Source of the DNA: Adineta ricciae
Taxonomy: Eukaryota > Rotifera > Eurotatoria > Adinetida > Adinetidae
NCBI GenBank assembly: GCA_905250025.1
Contig: CAJNOJ010000046.1
Coordinates: 124,001-188,000, forward strand
Direction of reading: 5' to 3'
Length of the DNA: 64,000 bases
Made by a program: the position numbers and the translations under genes. The notes beneath the pieces were generated by a model. That model made no database searches. It saw nothing but the letters and a program-made list of their open reading frames with translations, and was not told the DNA's origin. Shown piece after piece: positions 35,407 through 46,288 of the stretch (its first letter is position 1; every line of letters begins with the position of its first letter).

Positions 35407-37556
35407 TTATGTTGTGGTATACGGATGTGGTCGTCGTAGTCTGCTTATCGATGGTAATTGTTTGTACGCTCGGTTCTTCTCAAATGTTGAACTAGTCGTA
35501 GAAGAATTTGACGAAATCGATCGTATTGTTGTTGCTGTTGATGACGATGAAGTCTTTTTCTCACTACGTCGTTTCGTTCGTTCAACAATCAACGGCCATA
35601 AAACATCAGACGCGAGCGAATTGACTGCTCGATCATGATCTGCTTGAGATTCGATCGGTGCTGATTCTTTAGTGCTTGAATGTAGCAATGTTAGATAGAT
35701 ATCACTGACAGGATCATTCGTTATTGATAGATCTTCACTGATTGTTGTCGCTGACTGCTCACTGACAGGATCATTCATTATTGATAGATCTTCACTGATT
35801 GTTGTCGCTGACTGCTCACTCACAGAATTCCAAAACTGAACTTCGTCTTCATTACCAACATCGGCATTGAGTGGTGGATGTGATGCGAAAAAATCATCAA
35901 AATTGTTGACATTTGTATTTTGATCTGGTATCGATGTTTCTGTGGTTGTCTGTGAGTTAGATGCCAACTGTGATGACGACGACGCGGATTGTGGCGGAGA
36001 TAAGTATGTGTGAGTCTGAAGTGTGTTTGTTGGTTGTGAAGATTCTACCACTGATGCTGCTGATCGAGTGATCAACCACAATGTGAGAAATTTTCCTTGA
36101 CTATTGATTGTTGTCGACCGACTTGATACATCAGATCCATCGACTTTAACGAATTCGTTATCTGAAAAAAAATCAACAGTAAGTTGAATGAATAATTGCT
36201 TGACGCTTTTTGCACATACCTTTCCGTAGATACACATTGATAATTGTACGTGATGCGGAATCTAGTTCAATGATATAGACTAATTCATAAACAGCTCCTT
36301 GAGCATTTGTTAATTGCTCAGTTGGAGTGATATTTAGACGGTTGACTGTCAGCGCTAGACATGGACTAGATCTAAAATAAGTAAGACAAGAAACAGATTT
36401 ACGTTCTTTTGTGCTATTGTCAATTGACTTACTGTTTGAATGTGATCGTTTTTAGTTGGTTTTGATCTCCACATCGAAAACACGCGCATGATGTTTGACA
36501 CGGTTGAATCAATAATGTTGGTTTTATTTCACCGACATCATGAATAAAATCAGTTATACTAAATGAGAATTGAAAGATTGAGATTATGCTTGTTTGCTCG
36601 AAATTGATCTTACCTATTTGAAATAGTACAGTCACATTCTTGACATTGGCAATGTTCGTTTAGTTCGGTAGTAAATAGTTCTTTCAGACATGCATCAGAT
36701 CGAAAAAGACGGCGAACATTCTGAATAACATTCGTATGTAAAGAATTTTGTCTACAATAATCAATCAGACGTATTTTTAAAGATCTTATTTCAACATCAA
36801 TCATTCAATACTACCAATGAACTAGCGGCACAGAATCGACGGCTTTTTACCCGAAAGCCGGACTCCGTACACGCAATGACATGTGGGCGTCATCAGACAG
36901 AGCACGAAGCCTGATTTATTCAAGCTTATGGCCACCGTCCGACGTCAAGCCACACACATCCTGCTGACACTCTGCCTTACCTATAATAATAAAAATAGAA
37001 TATTTATTGTGAAAAGAAAAAGAAAGAAGAATTTTGTTTCCTGCCGCCCTCCTCAAAATGAAATTTAGGTTGTTGAACATCAACGTGAGGGTAAGAGAAC
37101 AAACATTGAGTTTAGTGTTTACTTACTTCAAGGTATTCTGTAAAATGTTCGAATATTCATCGAAGAGTTTCGATGAATTACTAGATGTGGAAAATAATGT
37201 TTGATCAAGATTGTGCAATAACGCTGAAGACAATGTCTTGTTGGCTTGTGATAATGCACTTTCATTATAACGATGTAAGAGATCGGTTAGACAAGTAGAA
37301 AGTGTATAAAATGTCACTGAAAGCTGACGAGCAGCAATCATAGATGACCAGATGGATTCGTTTGGCGTCGTACTCATCTGTAGTGTTCTTTCGCAAGTTG
37401 TGTTGTGCTTGGGCAGAAATAAAATACGTCTTTGTTTATGAAAGGAGTCATGAGACTCTTCATCGTAGAGGTACGATTTGGTTGGAAAATGGCTAATTAA
37501 TTGACTGGGAACTAAAAATGAAAATGAGAATTTTGTCACATGAAATTGCGCTTACA
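35407..37556 (-). CDS. USPL1-like SUMO isopeptidase homologue, probably inactive
   Basis: Exons resolved: about 37556 (5' end open), 37511-37127, 36751-36614, 36558-36433, 36371-36220 and 36161-35407. The order of features matches the USPL1 (C98) fold: helical segment LSTCLTDLLHRYN, FRSDACLKELF, a zinc ribbon with two Cys pairs (CQCQEC and CACFRCGDQ), IKPTLLIQP, and the C-terminal sheet AVYELVYIIELD followed by NVYLRKDNEFVKVDG. From family knowledge, USPL1 has a C-W-L-D nucleophile motif; the aligned place here reads S-I-W-S-S. The His position aligns with Thr, while the last Asp is kept. The C-terminal 230 residues are Ser/Thr-rich. The true start was not found. Confidence 0.55.
35704..35817 (-). 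repeat. 57-bp tandem duplication in coding sequence
   Basis: Two head-to-tail 57-bp copies (35704-35760 and 35761-35817) that differ at a single base. They encode a 19-residue unit starting SEQSATTISEDLSI in the disordered tail of the USPL1-like protein, and keep the frame. Confidence 0.9.
36752..37126 (-). other. Unusually long intron with a GC-rich structured segment
   Basis: This 375-nt intron of the USPL1-like gene is six times longer than the gene's others. About 36830-36985 is visibly richer in G+C than its surroundings and can fold, for example CGGCTTT pairing with AAAGCCG across a short loop. It also contains a TGATGA box. It could be an intron-encoded structured RNA or a relic insertion; I cannot assign a family. 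Confidence 0.35.
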
Positions 37557-38118
37557 AAGACTGGAAAATTTTTTTCTCACTTTTTTGGGAGAAACTTTTA
37601 GTAAAACGTTGTATTGTCAATAAGCGACATCTGTCGATCACTTAGGATATATAGATCGTCTTCATTTAGTCGCTCGTTTGTTAATAGATTAAAATGAATG
37701 AAAGTAAATACGTGAGACACAAATTGAAAGGTGAGATGTCTCGATCGCTTGTTACACAAATAAAAGTGCCTAAGAAGAAAGGCTTATCGTTCATCATGTT
37801 GCTTGCTCTTGTTCTTTGTGATCGATTACAATTTTAGCATCTGAACACGTTTCGATCAACAATTAGTAAATGATCGTAAGCTTATGTTTTATCGACGAAT
37901 ATATAACAATCTATTCATCATAAATACGTTCGATCAGTTTTTATATGAATAAGAATAGGACAAGGCCGGACATTTTGAAAATATGTTGGCGAAGGTTGAA
38001 CAAAAACGACAGAACGTGAGTGTATGCCAAATGAAAACCTATATCCGCTCTTGAATGCGATATTTATTACCAATGTCCTCTTTATGATCTATCTGCAGGC
38101 ATATATCATTCGATAAGA
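37557..38118. other. Intergenic / unresolved 5' end of the USPL1-like gene
   Basis: About 560 nt, divergent between the USPL1-like gene and the Ly6-like secreted protein. The first exon of the former may lie here but no ATG in the right frame was found. No other feature seen. Confidence 0.4.
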
Positions 38119-40450
38119 ATGACTGTCAATCAACGGCGTCTATTAAAAGTTCTTTTCATTAGTTTTCTTTTAACACCATCAACAATTCTTGTTGAAGCGA
38201 TCGCTGGCCGGTGTTATCTATGTTCACAGAAGACACTAGCTGAATGTGCTGGAAATGCTCAACCGGATTCACCACTCTATCATACGATTCTTCAATACTA
38301 TACAGAACCATGCAACGGACAGTGTGTACTTTTTCGAAGTGAAGATCTATCAACTATACGTGGATGTTCATGGACATACGGACATATGACAGCGAAATCA
38401 ACCGGTTGGCATGAGTTGACTCCCGGCATACGGGCTTACTTTTGTGATAGTTATCTTTGCAATAATGGTACGTTTGATCAACCAGAAAAGGCGATATTCA
38501 GTGAAGAAGCAGTGAACAATGAATTTCACCTACCACAACAATTACCAATCCTATCTGGAAATGCTCTTTCTCTATTACCAAATGGTAAGTTCAATTCACG
38601 TCTCTTTTTCGTCGATTACTCCATTATCGATATGTAATAATGGATTAATGCAAATAGACACCAACGTTGTCGTATACGTAATCCATAATGACGAAACGTA
38701 AATTTAGGCCAACATGTACCACCTATCGACAATCTACATCATCAATTACGTCAGTGTTACTCATGTACAGCTCATCAAAAGGGTTGCAACGAATATCTCG
38801 ATCCACATTATGTGTCAACATATATTCGTCCATGTCCGGCAAGTTGTATTCTCTTTCGAAACCCCAACGATCATAATAGTATGTGTTTGTCTATCAATAG
38901 TAAATACTCTATAGACAAAATTCATTGTTGTAGTATTGACACGAGATTGTTCAATAGCTTGGCCACAAGTACATGCAAAGAATGGTCTTCATAAATTACT
39001 CGGCTCAGACGCATTCTTTTGTCAAGAATCTTTGTATGAAAACTTATAGTTCTATTTAATTACTTTTCTTTCGTTCCATTCTTTTAGATGCAATGGAATC
39101 GGCTTTGATTTGATTATGGGTTTGTATAGAAACTTGCTGTTTTTTTTCCTCACAACATATTGAAAAAATGTTATTGCATGTTTAGGAATTTTTCATAATC
39201 AAATGCCCGCGATCGTAACTTTTCCGCCATCCCCTCCAATCGATATTCCTTCCACAACAACGACAACGACAACAGTTGAATCTTTTCCTTCTGAAGTCGT
39301 CACAGATACGATCTCAATCGATCCTACTATGAATACTGTCGATGTTGATGTTCATTGGGAAGATCCTGATCTAGATTTTGTTCTTGTTGAACCAACAGTA
39401 AAACCAACACCAGCTATCCCATTTGCGACCACTCCTCTTCCATTAGCAAGCGACATACCAGATGATGTCGAATTTGTAGCCGAAACATCCACAGTCTTAC
39501 TTCCATCAATCGAACATTTTGATTTACTTGATGAAATCTTTCCGAGTAGCACAATCGTCGGCGGCATCGCTGTTGCTCAGCAAGATCAAGATTCTCAAAT
39601 CAATTGGTGGGATGTGGATGAAGCTTCTTTACCGTCCGTATCACAATCAAATCAAATTCCTTTAGCAACAACAACAACTGCTTCAAACATATTCACAATC
39701 ATTCCTTCAACCAATAAACTAACCGAATCCAATGACGATTATGAATGGAATATATTCAATACTACATCTGTTTCATTAGTTACACCTTTGAATCATCAAT
39801 CTGACTCGAATTCTGAGATTGAATTTGATATGAATGATTATTTCACTTTTCCAACATCGTCCACAACCGCGATCCTGAATTTTATCAAGAATCAAACTCA
39901 ACCGTTGCTTCCGTTTTATTTTTCTGACGATAACACAAAAGAGCAATTAGCTGGATTGAATAAGCCTGCGTCAACACTGGCTGTACCACCATTTTCTTGG
40001 ATGTTGCAATTGGCAAATCAACCGAAAAACGTACTACGAAGTCGACAAAGTATACTCAGTAAAACTCTAACAACGATTTCAACGGCGACTATTAGTAAAA
40101 GAAAGAATAAGAAAACAACACTAACATTAAGGGGCAAATCGAATAATCAATTCGATCATTTCTATGAATTATGCCAGAACAAACAATGCAAGAACGGTGG
40201 TCGTTTAAACTCCGATTGTTTATGTATCTGTTTACCGGCATTCAGTGGAAATCATTGTGAAATTGGTATGAAAATTTACCTACTTATGACGTATATATTT
40301 AGCTTGTTTTCTTTTCTAGTTCATTGTGATCAAGAACCAACACATATTTGTGATTTTGTACTTGATCATGAGTGTAAAAGTGATTATGTTCGTTATCTAT
40401 GTCCGAAATTTTGTCAGATGAATATCTGTTCTACGAATAAATCCTCGTGA
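38119..40450 (+). CDS. Secreted Ly6-like / EGF / ShK-like protein
   Basis: Six exons: 38119-38584, 38708-38878, 38934-39033, 39088-39119, 39186-40265 and 40320-40450 (659 aa). An N-terminal hydrophobic signal (VLFISFLLTPSTILVEAIA) leads into two Cys-rich modules of the same pattern. The first runs from GRCYLCSQ to FCDSYLCNNG, the second from QCYSCTAHQKGC to FFCQESLCNGIG; both resemble Ly6/QVR three-finger domains. A long Thr/Ser/Pro-rich, acidic region follows (about residues 260-560). After it come an EGF-like module (CQNKQCKNGGRLNSDC ... GNHCE) and a Cys-rich end (HICDFVLDHECKSDY ... CPKFC) like a ShK domain. No transmembrane helix. Likely secreted and glycosylated. I know of no named protein with this architecture. 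Confidence 0.75.
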
Positions 40451-41062
40451 GTGCCTCTATTTCTTCATAAACAAGGCCAAACTTCATTCGCTTGCCAATT
40501 CTCTTCTCCTATATATATTATGAAAATGACGTGAAAGTGTTTATTGAAAAGTACATATGCCCTGATTGATTGTAAATGAATTAATGTCTGCATTGATATG
40601 CACTCTATCTCTATCCTCGACCTATTCTCGCATTTTTGTGCGTGTGTTATCATTATTATCAGTAACGTGATCATATGATGAAAATAGCAAGGGTGATTAT
40701 AAAACGTAAGAAGTGTATAATTTTGTTGCATCATTTTTCGTCCCATCGTACTTCATACTGAGCCTTCGGTTATATTTCTGCTGTTGAGATACAAGAGAGA
40801 ACAAAAAAGAATAAGACATCATTGAATACAATCGTGAAACTTCAATTCCGTTTTCTTCATCATTTTGTCGTGTGCATATCGACTATTCTCTATGGTAGTT
40901 CTTTTTTCTCTTTCGTTCTATATGCTCTTTGAAAAAAAGCAAAAGAGAGAAAGAAGGACAATATGGTATGTCTGTCGACGAGCTGTCGAGCATTCGCACA
41001 CCTTAAACTTCTGTATACTTTCATTCTAGACATAAGCATCGATCAGAGTAAACGTCAATATC
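40451..41062. other. Intergenic, no gene seen
   Basis: About 610 nt between the secreted protein and the U-box-GTPase gene. AT-rich, without open frames of note. An acceptor-like TTCATTCTAG ends at 41029, 33 nt before the next ATG. Confidence 0.5.
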
Positions 41063-42164
41063 ATGACTAACCAGCAACTATCGCCACCACCCCGTGATTT
41101 TCTTTGTCCGATAACCCGAGAGATTATGCAAAATCCTGTGTTACTTATCGAAGACGTAAGTCGTTTATCCATTAGTTAAGCTTTAATTTAGTCTGATTTG
41201 AATTTTCCATCAGGGTCGTTCCTATGAATTGTATGCCTTGCAACATTGGTTACGCGATCATAATTCCTCTCCAATGACTAATAAACCTTTACGTGATCGT
41301 CGTTTTGTACATAATTTCAATTTGAAGAGTGCTATCGAAGAATATTGTACTCAACAAGAGAAACTCTCATTTGCTAATCGTTTTCTTTCGTTTAATATAC
41401 GTTCTGGTCGAATCCCGTCAGAATGGAATACTAAACCAACATTAAAGATTCGTCTGAGCCTTCTTGGCGGTTCCAATGTCGGCAAAACGACACTGGCACG
41501 TTGCCTTCAATATGGTGTTCAATCCTCATTTGTACATTTAAATACTGCAGCAACAGTTGGACCTGATCTTATCTTTTTCTATTTGGATCAATTGTATGAA
41601 AACAAATATGTTATTATTATTCAACTTGCTGATATACCTGGGATGGAACGATATGAATCATGTTGTGACAATCATTTTCGTAATTGTCATGGTGCACTCT
41701 TACTTGCAGATTCCACAGATATTGATTCGTTAGAACGTGCAGAACTCTATTGGTATAAGCAATTACAAACCAAAGGAAAAGATCATGTCGAAGCTATACT
41801 TGTATGTAATAAAATCGATCTGTTCGAAACAAACTGTGATGCGAAATATCGACGTATTTTCTTTCAACGTGCTGAACATTTCTCTTCGTCGCACAATATG
41901 TCTATCTACCATATCTCTGCCATACGTGGTGACAATATACAATCGATGTTCAAACAACTAATATTACGTATTCTCCAAAGCGATTCATTGTTACAACAAA
42001 TCAAAGAAAGTAGTATTGCTTATGACCAATCAACGAATCAGAAAGATTCAGCACGACGTGCATCGTCAATTCAACTTTCAATTCAACCGGCAACATCATT
42101 GTCATCGGTACATGATGATGATCAAGAAAGAAGTTCATCAGGGGCTTGCTGTAAATTTGCTTAG
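41063..42164 (+). CDS. U-box domain fused to a Rab-like GTPase
   Basis: Two exons, 41063-41155 and 41214-42164 (347 aa); the phase-0 intron splits the U-box. Residues about 12-75 are a U-box (DFLCPITREIMQNPV ... SYELYALQHWL ... SPMTNKPL), the E2-binding module of ubiquitin ligases. Residues about 105-290 are a Ras-superfamily G domain: P-loop GGSNVGKTTL, switch I ATVGPDL (Rab-like TIGVDF position), switch II ADIPGMERY in place of the usual DTAGQERF, NKID and the SA motif (ISAIRG). The protein ends ACCKFA, so the last four residues C-K-F-A form a CaaX box with a second Cys beside it. The catalytic Gln of switch II is Met, predicting weak GTP hydrolysis. One frame covers both domains, so the fusion is not an artefact of joining exons. 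Confidence 0.9.
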
Positions 42165-43451
42165 TTCCTTATTTTTTCTCTCTGTTTGTTTGTTTGAATT
42201 AGAAATCTTATGGGGCACGTATCAGTTTTGATTTATGTATATAAAATAAATATGAAGATTTTAAATTTTTACATAGAGAGAGCATGCTATATTAGTCACA
42301 GTCTATGATGTATCAGTATCAACATGTCTGTGACGGTCTATGAAGTTAATTGTGTCTAATTAGTATTGTCTGTCACGGTCTAGGACATCCAATAGTTCAA
42401 CGCGATAGTTTTCTATGTATTTTGATAGTAATTATGAAAAGTATTGAGAAGTGTATGGGGCAATATCAATTATGATTGCGTAGGATACACATTGGCAACG
42501 TTCCTAGCAAGTAATTTCTTAAAGATCGTGTTTAATTCGTCGATATATAGGTTTATTTCAAATGATGATCATTATATTCGTCAAGTATACAATGAATCAT
42601 ATTGTGAAAACGATGTATTTATTCCAATAAACCTGAGGAGGATGATGGTGAAGCACAATAGGCGCACATTGGGCATTTATTACCACCGATAGTCATATAA
42701 CTCATTTGGATATTGTCGCATGGTTGTTGAATTTGCATACACATTGGAATTGGACAGATATTAAGCTAGAGATGAAGAAGATGGGATTAGACCAGATCAT
42801 ACGGATACGAAATGCATTACTGATGACACTTACGGAAATGACGCTGATTTCTGTAGGAGGAGCACCTGGTTTAATCGAAGCTAGAAATGATCCAGCTAAC
42901 AATGCAATTGATTAATAGAGTTTAATAACTTACTTGGCTTAGCCCATGCACATACGAGCATATAGATAATGCATAAAAATGTTAGGATTGCTTTCATATT
43001 GCTTACTACTGTTTTATTCCAATCGAAAAACGAAAACTATGAGCGACAGTTTTCGAAGCCATTCGTATATATGGACGCTTGATGAGAATTACTTCAGCTG
43101 CAACGATCAATAATATTTTCATGTGGGAGTGTTGTTTTTCATTTGACTTGTCTTTGTATTTTTAGCACATTTTTTTATGACTGGCTTGAAAATCTTCTTC
43201 GTGGGTACAAACCTATTTGGTTATTTAATACTCGATGCTCTTCATCATGAATAGTGGCTTCGTAAAAAGCGCTCCTTTCATGATTGACAAATACGTTGCA
43301 CTTACCGCCACAATTTGTTTTGTTGTCAACAGCCGGATCACTTAGACAGTATCAGAATTACATCAATATTGTGAAATTTATTTTCAAGGCGAACACTTTT
43401 ATGATGTAGGTAAGAGTGCCTGTCTCACTTATTGTTATATTATACTGCAAA
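42165..43451. other. Intergenic 1.3 kb with decayed ORFs and short repeats
   Basis: Contains three related short motifs (core ACGGTCTA or ACAGTCTA) near 42295-42308, 42326-42343 and 42366-42384, and the broken ORF pair listed separately. Nothing else is recognisable up to the PARP-finger gene. Confidence 0.45.
42444..42915 (+). pseudogene. Possible decayed gene, two overlapping out-of-frame ORFs
   Basis: An 82-codon frame (42444-42692) and a second open frame (about 42651-42915) overlap in different phases. The second gives protein-like sequence (DIVAWLLNLHTHWNWTDIKL), and joining them needs a frameshift or an unusual intron. No family recognised. It could equally be chance open frames. Confidence 0.25.
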
Positions 43452-44019
43452 ATGCTAAAAAGATACGAAGATCACGATTTAGGAGAATCCGCAAGTCGGC
43501 GAGTGAGTTATCATTGTACAACAGATTATGCCAAATCTTCCAAATCAAAATGTCGACAATGCAATCGAACTATTGATCAAAATGAGCTGCGTCTAGCTCT
43601 GATGCTTCAAGACGACGAAGGCTATAAAAATACGGCTTGGATGCACTTCGATTGCTTTTGGAAACATCCTGAAACAGAAAAACTCGATGGTATTCACGAA
43701 ATTCACGCTTTCTCTAAGCTCAAACCTGAAGATCAAGAGAGGTAAAAATTGAATAATTAATACACGTGCAATAGATCGATAGAAGTGTTTTCGTATTTTT
43801 CTTAGAATATCAACGTCATTTGAAAAGTTGAAGACAGATGGGAAGATAGGAAAAAGAAGAAGGACGACAAAGAAGAAAAATAATGATGATGACGATGATA
43901 ATGAGTATGACGACGAAGATTTCGTACCAAAAAGTATATCGAAAGCGAAAAAAGGAACAAAGAAGAGTACGACAACAACAACAACAAATAAAAGAAAACG
44001 TCAAGCAGACGATGATTGA
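43452..44019 (+). CDS. Stand-alone PARP-type zinc-finger protein
   Basis: Two exons, 43452-43741 and 43806-44019 (167 aa). Residues about 18-90 form a PARP-type zinc finger: SSKSKCRQCNRTIDQNELRL with the first Cys pair, then the WMHFDCFWKH block with the His-x2-Cys pair. In PARP1 and DNA ligase III this fold senses DNA nicks. The rest is a Lys/Arg- and Asp-rich tail with likely nuclear-localisation clusters (GKRRRTTKKKN and TNKRKRQADDD). There is no PARP catalytic domain, ligase or BRCT domain. The normal length of PARP-family proteins is far greater, so this is an independent finger protein or a fragment that remained expressed. Confidence 0.8.
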
Positions 44020-44280
44020 CTTTTATCATTGTGAATAGTGTAAACATTTCTTAATTATTTTTTGTAAAAATCTTCCACTGCGAAGCCTTTCGAGGTGCTG
44101 TATATCTCACCTTCAAATTATGTTCCTCAAGATAAAAAATCCCAAGGAGAATCTGTTGCTATCAGTATCTTGAATACATGCTTGGTATATAAAACGAAAG
44201 AGATAAAAATTCTATTTTTACTGGTTTTATAAAGTCTTAAACACTTGATTCCTGCATCTAAGTATAACTAACTATATACG

Positions 44281-45867
44281 ATGCGCTTAAATTCGATACT
44301 GTTGTTCATTGTGATCCTATTCTATTGTACGCATGGCCTTCAACTTGAATTCTATCCAGGAGCAGAATCTTTCCATCAAACTGGATCCCAGTTTAACGGC
44401 ACTGCTTGGTCAGTTACTTCTCAAGACCCTTCTGAGAGATATCTTACTTACGGACCGTATACAGTTGCATGGAATACGACTGTACCGTCGCGCGTCGATT
44501 TTTATATAGGTACTGATGATAATTTAGGTGATCCATGGAACGTCTTGACTGTTGATGTCAATGATGCAACTATGGATCATATCATAACGAGTCGAAATAT
44601 ATCACGTCTTGACTTTGGCTACCGAAATATACAGCCACAAATATTCTCTCTGTATTTCAATAGCACGATCGGACGTCAACTGGAATTTCGTGTTTTCTAC
44701 CATTGTTGCGGTCAATTTGTTCATTATAAAACAGTCGTCAGTCAATTAGATGGCGGTCCATTAGCCGATTTCTTTGCTGGACAAGCAGGATTAGAATTAG
44801 TTAGTTCATCAGTATTCCCTACGCCTCATGGCGATCCAAGTTCAACTATGTGGAATGTCGGTACATATGTAAAGCCTATTGATGGTCGATGGTATGTTTT
44901 CTACAGAGAAGGTTTCTATGCACCGACTCCTGATTTTTGTAACGGTATCGTGCCATTAACGCGTATTGCTGTTCGAAATTCAACAGATTATGGTAAAACT
45001 TGGTCGGAACCCGCTCCTGTTGCACTTCCAGGCAATTCGACATTCGATAATTGTGCTGCGCTCGACGGTGCACCTTTCTATGATAATGATACAGACACAT
45101 GGCACTATCTAGCACAATGTATTGGAAATAATCGGCGTTGGTCTCTTTGCCACTATTCAAGACCTGGATCTAATCCAATGGCAGGTATATTCACACCCAA
45201 TCCGAAAAATCCTGTTGTTCAAGGTGGACAATTGTGGAGTCGAATTTGTTCTGGCACAGGAAAACACTGTACGCTAACTATGTATGATGAAGGTACGCCT
45301 GAAATCGTACAAAAACTGAACGGTTGGTTCTACATTACTTTCCATGGTTGGGATGCACCGAATAATAGAGCAGCTCGTGGTATTGCGCGCACACGTGATT
45401 TCGTTATCTATGACGTCGCTGGCTACGATCTTCCTGATGATGCCATATTCTCTCCTCTGGATTGCAATGACTGGAATATCACGTGGAATCCGAAAAGTTT
45501 GTGTGTAGGTGGAGGAGAAGGCAGTATGGTTCGATCAGGAGATTATTTCTATCATTTAATCGAAGCACCCGATGGAACACTAAATTGTGATACGACATTA
45601 GGTGAACAAAATTGGGTGCTTGGTTTCCTGCGATCACCCACATTGGCTGCTCGATCAGGTGAATGGGAACAAATTCACTATAATCCAGCATTCAAACCTG
45701 AGAAAAAGTATGGCTGCGGTTTACAATACCATCGAGTTTTCCGTGATGGTAATGATTACTTCTTCTCGATGTTTGTTCTCGATTTCGGTGTTAACAATTT
45801 GACAATGAAGATATGGAAAGTGGTGCCTGGAAAGACATCTTTTCCTGTGATTGTTAGTTTTCCATAG
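44281..45867 (+). CDS. Secreted glycoside-hydrolase-like beta-propeller protein, intronless
   Basis: Single exon, 528 aa. An N-terminal signal peptide (MRLNSILLFIVILFYCTHG) is followed by a beta-sandwich-like region (about 20-150) and a region with the blade pattern of five-bladed propeller glycosidases (GH32/GH43-like). Examples are WYVFYREGFY, RIAVRNSTDYGKTWSEP, DTWHYLAQC, the acidic motif DEGTPEIVQKLNGWFYITFH and GEGSMVRSGDYFYHLIEAPD. The Glu in GTPEI sits where such enzymes have a catalytic or stabilising acid. There are several N-glycosylation sequons. No intron in 1.6 kb, in contrast with most neighbours. Exact family and substrate are unknown; horizontal acquisition is possible. Confidence 0.7.
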   Translation: MRLNSILLFIVILFYCTHGLQLEFYPGAESFHQTGSQFNGTAWSVTSQDPSERYLTYGPYTVAWNTTVPSRVDFYIGTDDNLGDPWNVLTVDVNDATMDHIITSRNISRLDFGYRNIQPQIFSLYFNSTIGRQLEFRVFYHCCGQFVHYKTVVSQLDGGPLADFFAGQAGLELVSSSVFPTPHGDPSSTMWNVGTYVKPIDGRWYVFYREGFYAPTPDFCNGIVPLTRIAVRNSTDYGKTWSEPAPVALPGNSTFDNCAALDGAPFYDNDTDTWHYLAQCIGNNRRWSLCHYSRPGSNPMAGIFTPNPKNPVVQGGQLWSRICSGTGKHCTLTMYDEGTPEIVQKLNGWFYITFHGWDAPNNRAARGIARTRDFVIYDVAGYDLPDDAIFSPLDCNDWNITWNPKSLCVGGGEGSMVRSGDYFYHLIEAPDGTLNCDTTLGEQNWVLGFLRSPTLAARSGEWEQIHYNPAFKPEKKYGCGLQYHRVFRDGNDYFFSMFVLDFGVNNLTMKIWKVVPGKTSFPVIVSFP

Positions 45868-46288
45868 AATCCACGCTAAATCATTTAACTAATCATGTCA
45901 GTTCTTCTTACGCTCTACGATCGTTCAGTTTCGGAGAAAGGAGACGTTTTGTATTACGCGAGCTTTTATTTTGTGGCATCACATCACACAAAAATTGTCT
46001 TAAAAAAAAACAAATAAACAAAACCAATCGAACCCAATGTTTATCATCTATTGTCTCTTTGATTGAAACCATCTAGCAATGAGTACATAAAATGCAAACA
46101 AACAAAGGAGTAAATATCGAGAAAGAAGAAGAGAAGAAAAGTAAAGTCAATAATATACATAAACAAATAAACCAAGCACCGGACAGAGAATAGTGCGGTA
46201 GAAAACGGTATTATGTGAAATAATCGATCGGTAGATGATCACTGTTTAAAAATCGAAAATTAAAGTAAATAAAAAATAAAAGTCGATT
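45868..46288. other. Convergent intergenic, no gene seen
   Basis: About 420 nt between two convergent genes, A-rich on the plus strand, presumably both 3' UTRs. Confidence 0.6.

Noticed and set aside
36830-36985. GC-rich intron segment as a tRNA gene
   Set aside because: No T-loop GTTCGA-type box or cloverleaf could be made on either strand.
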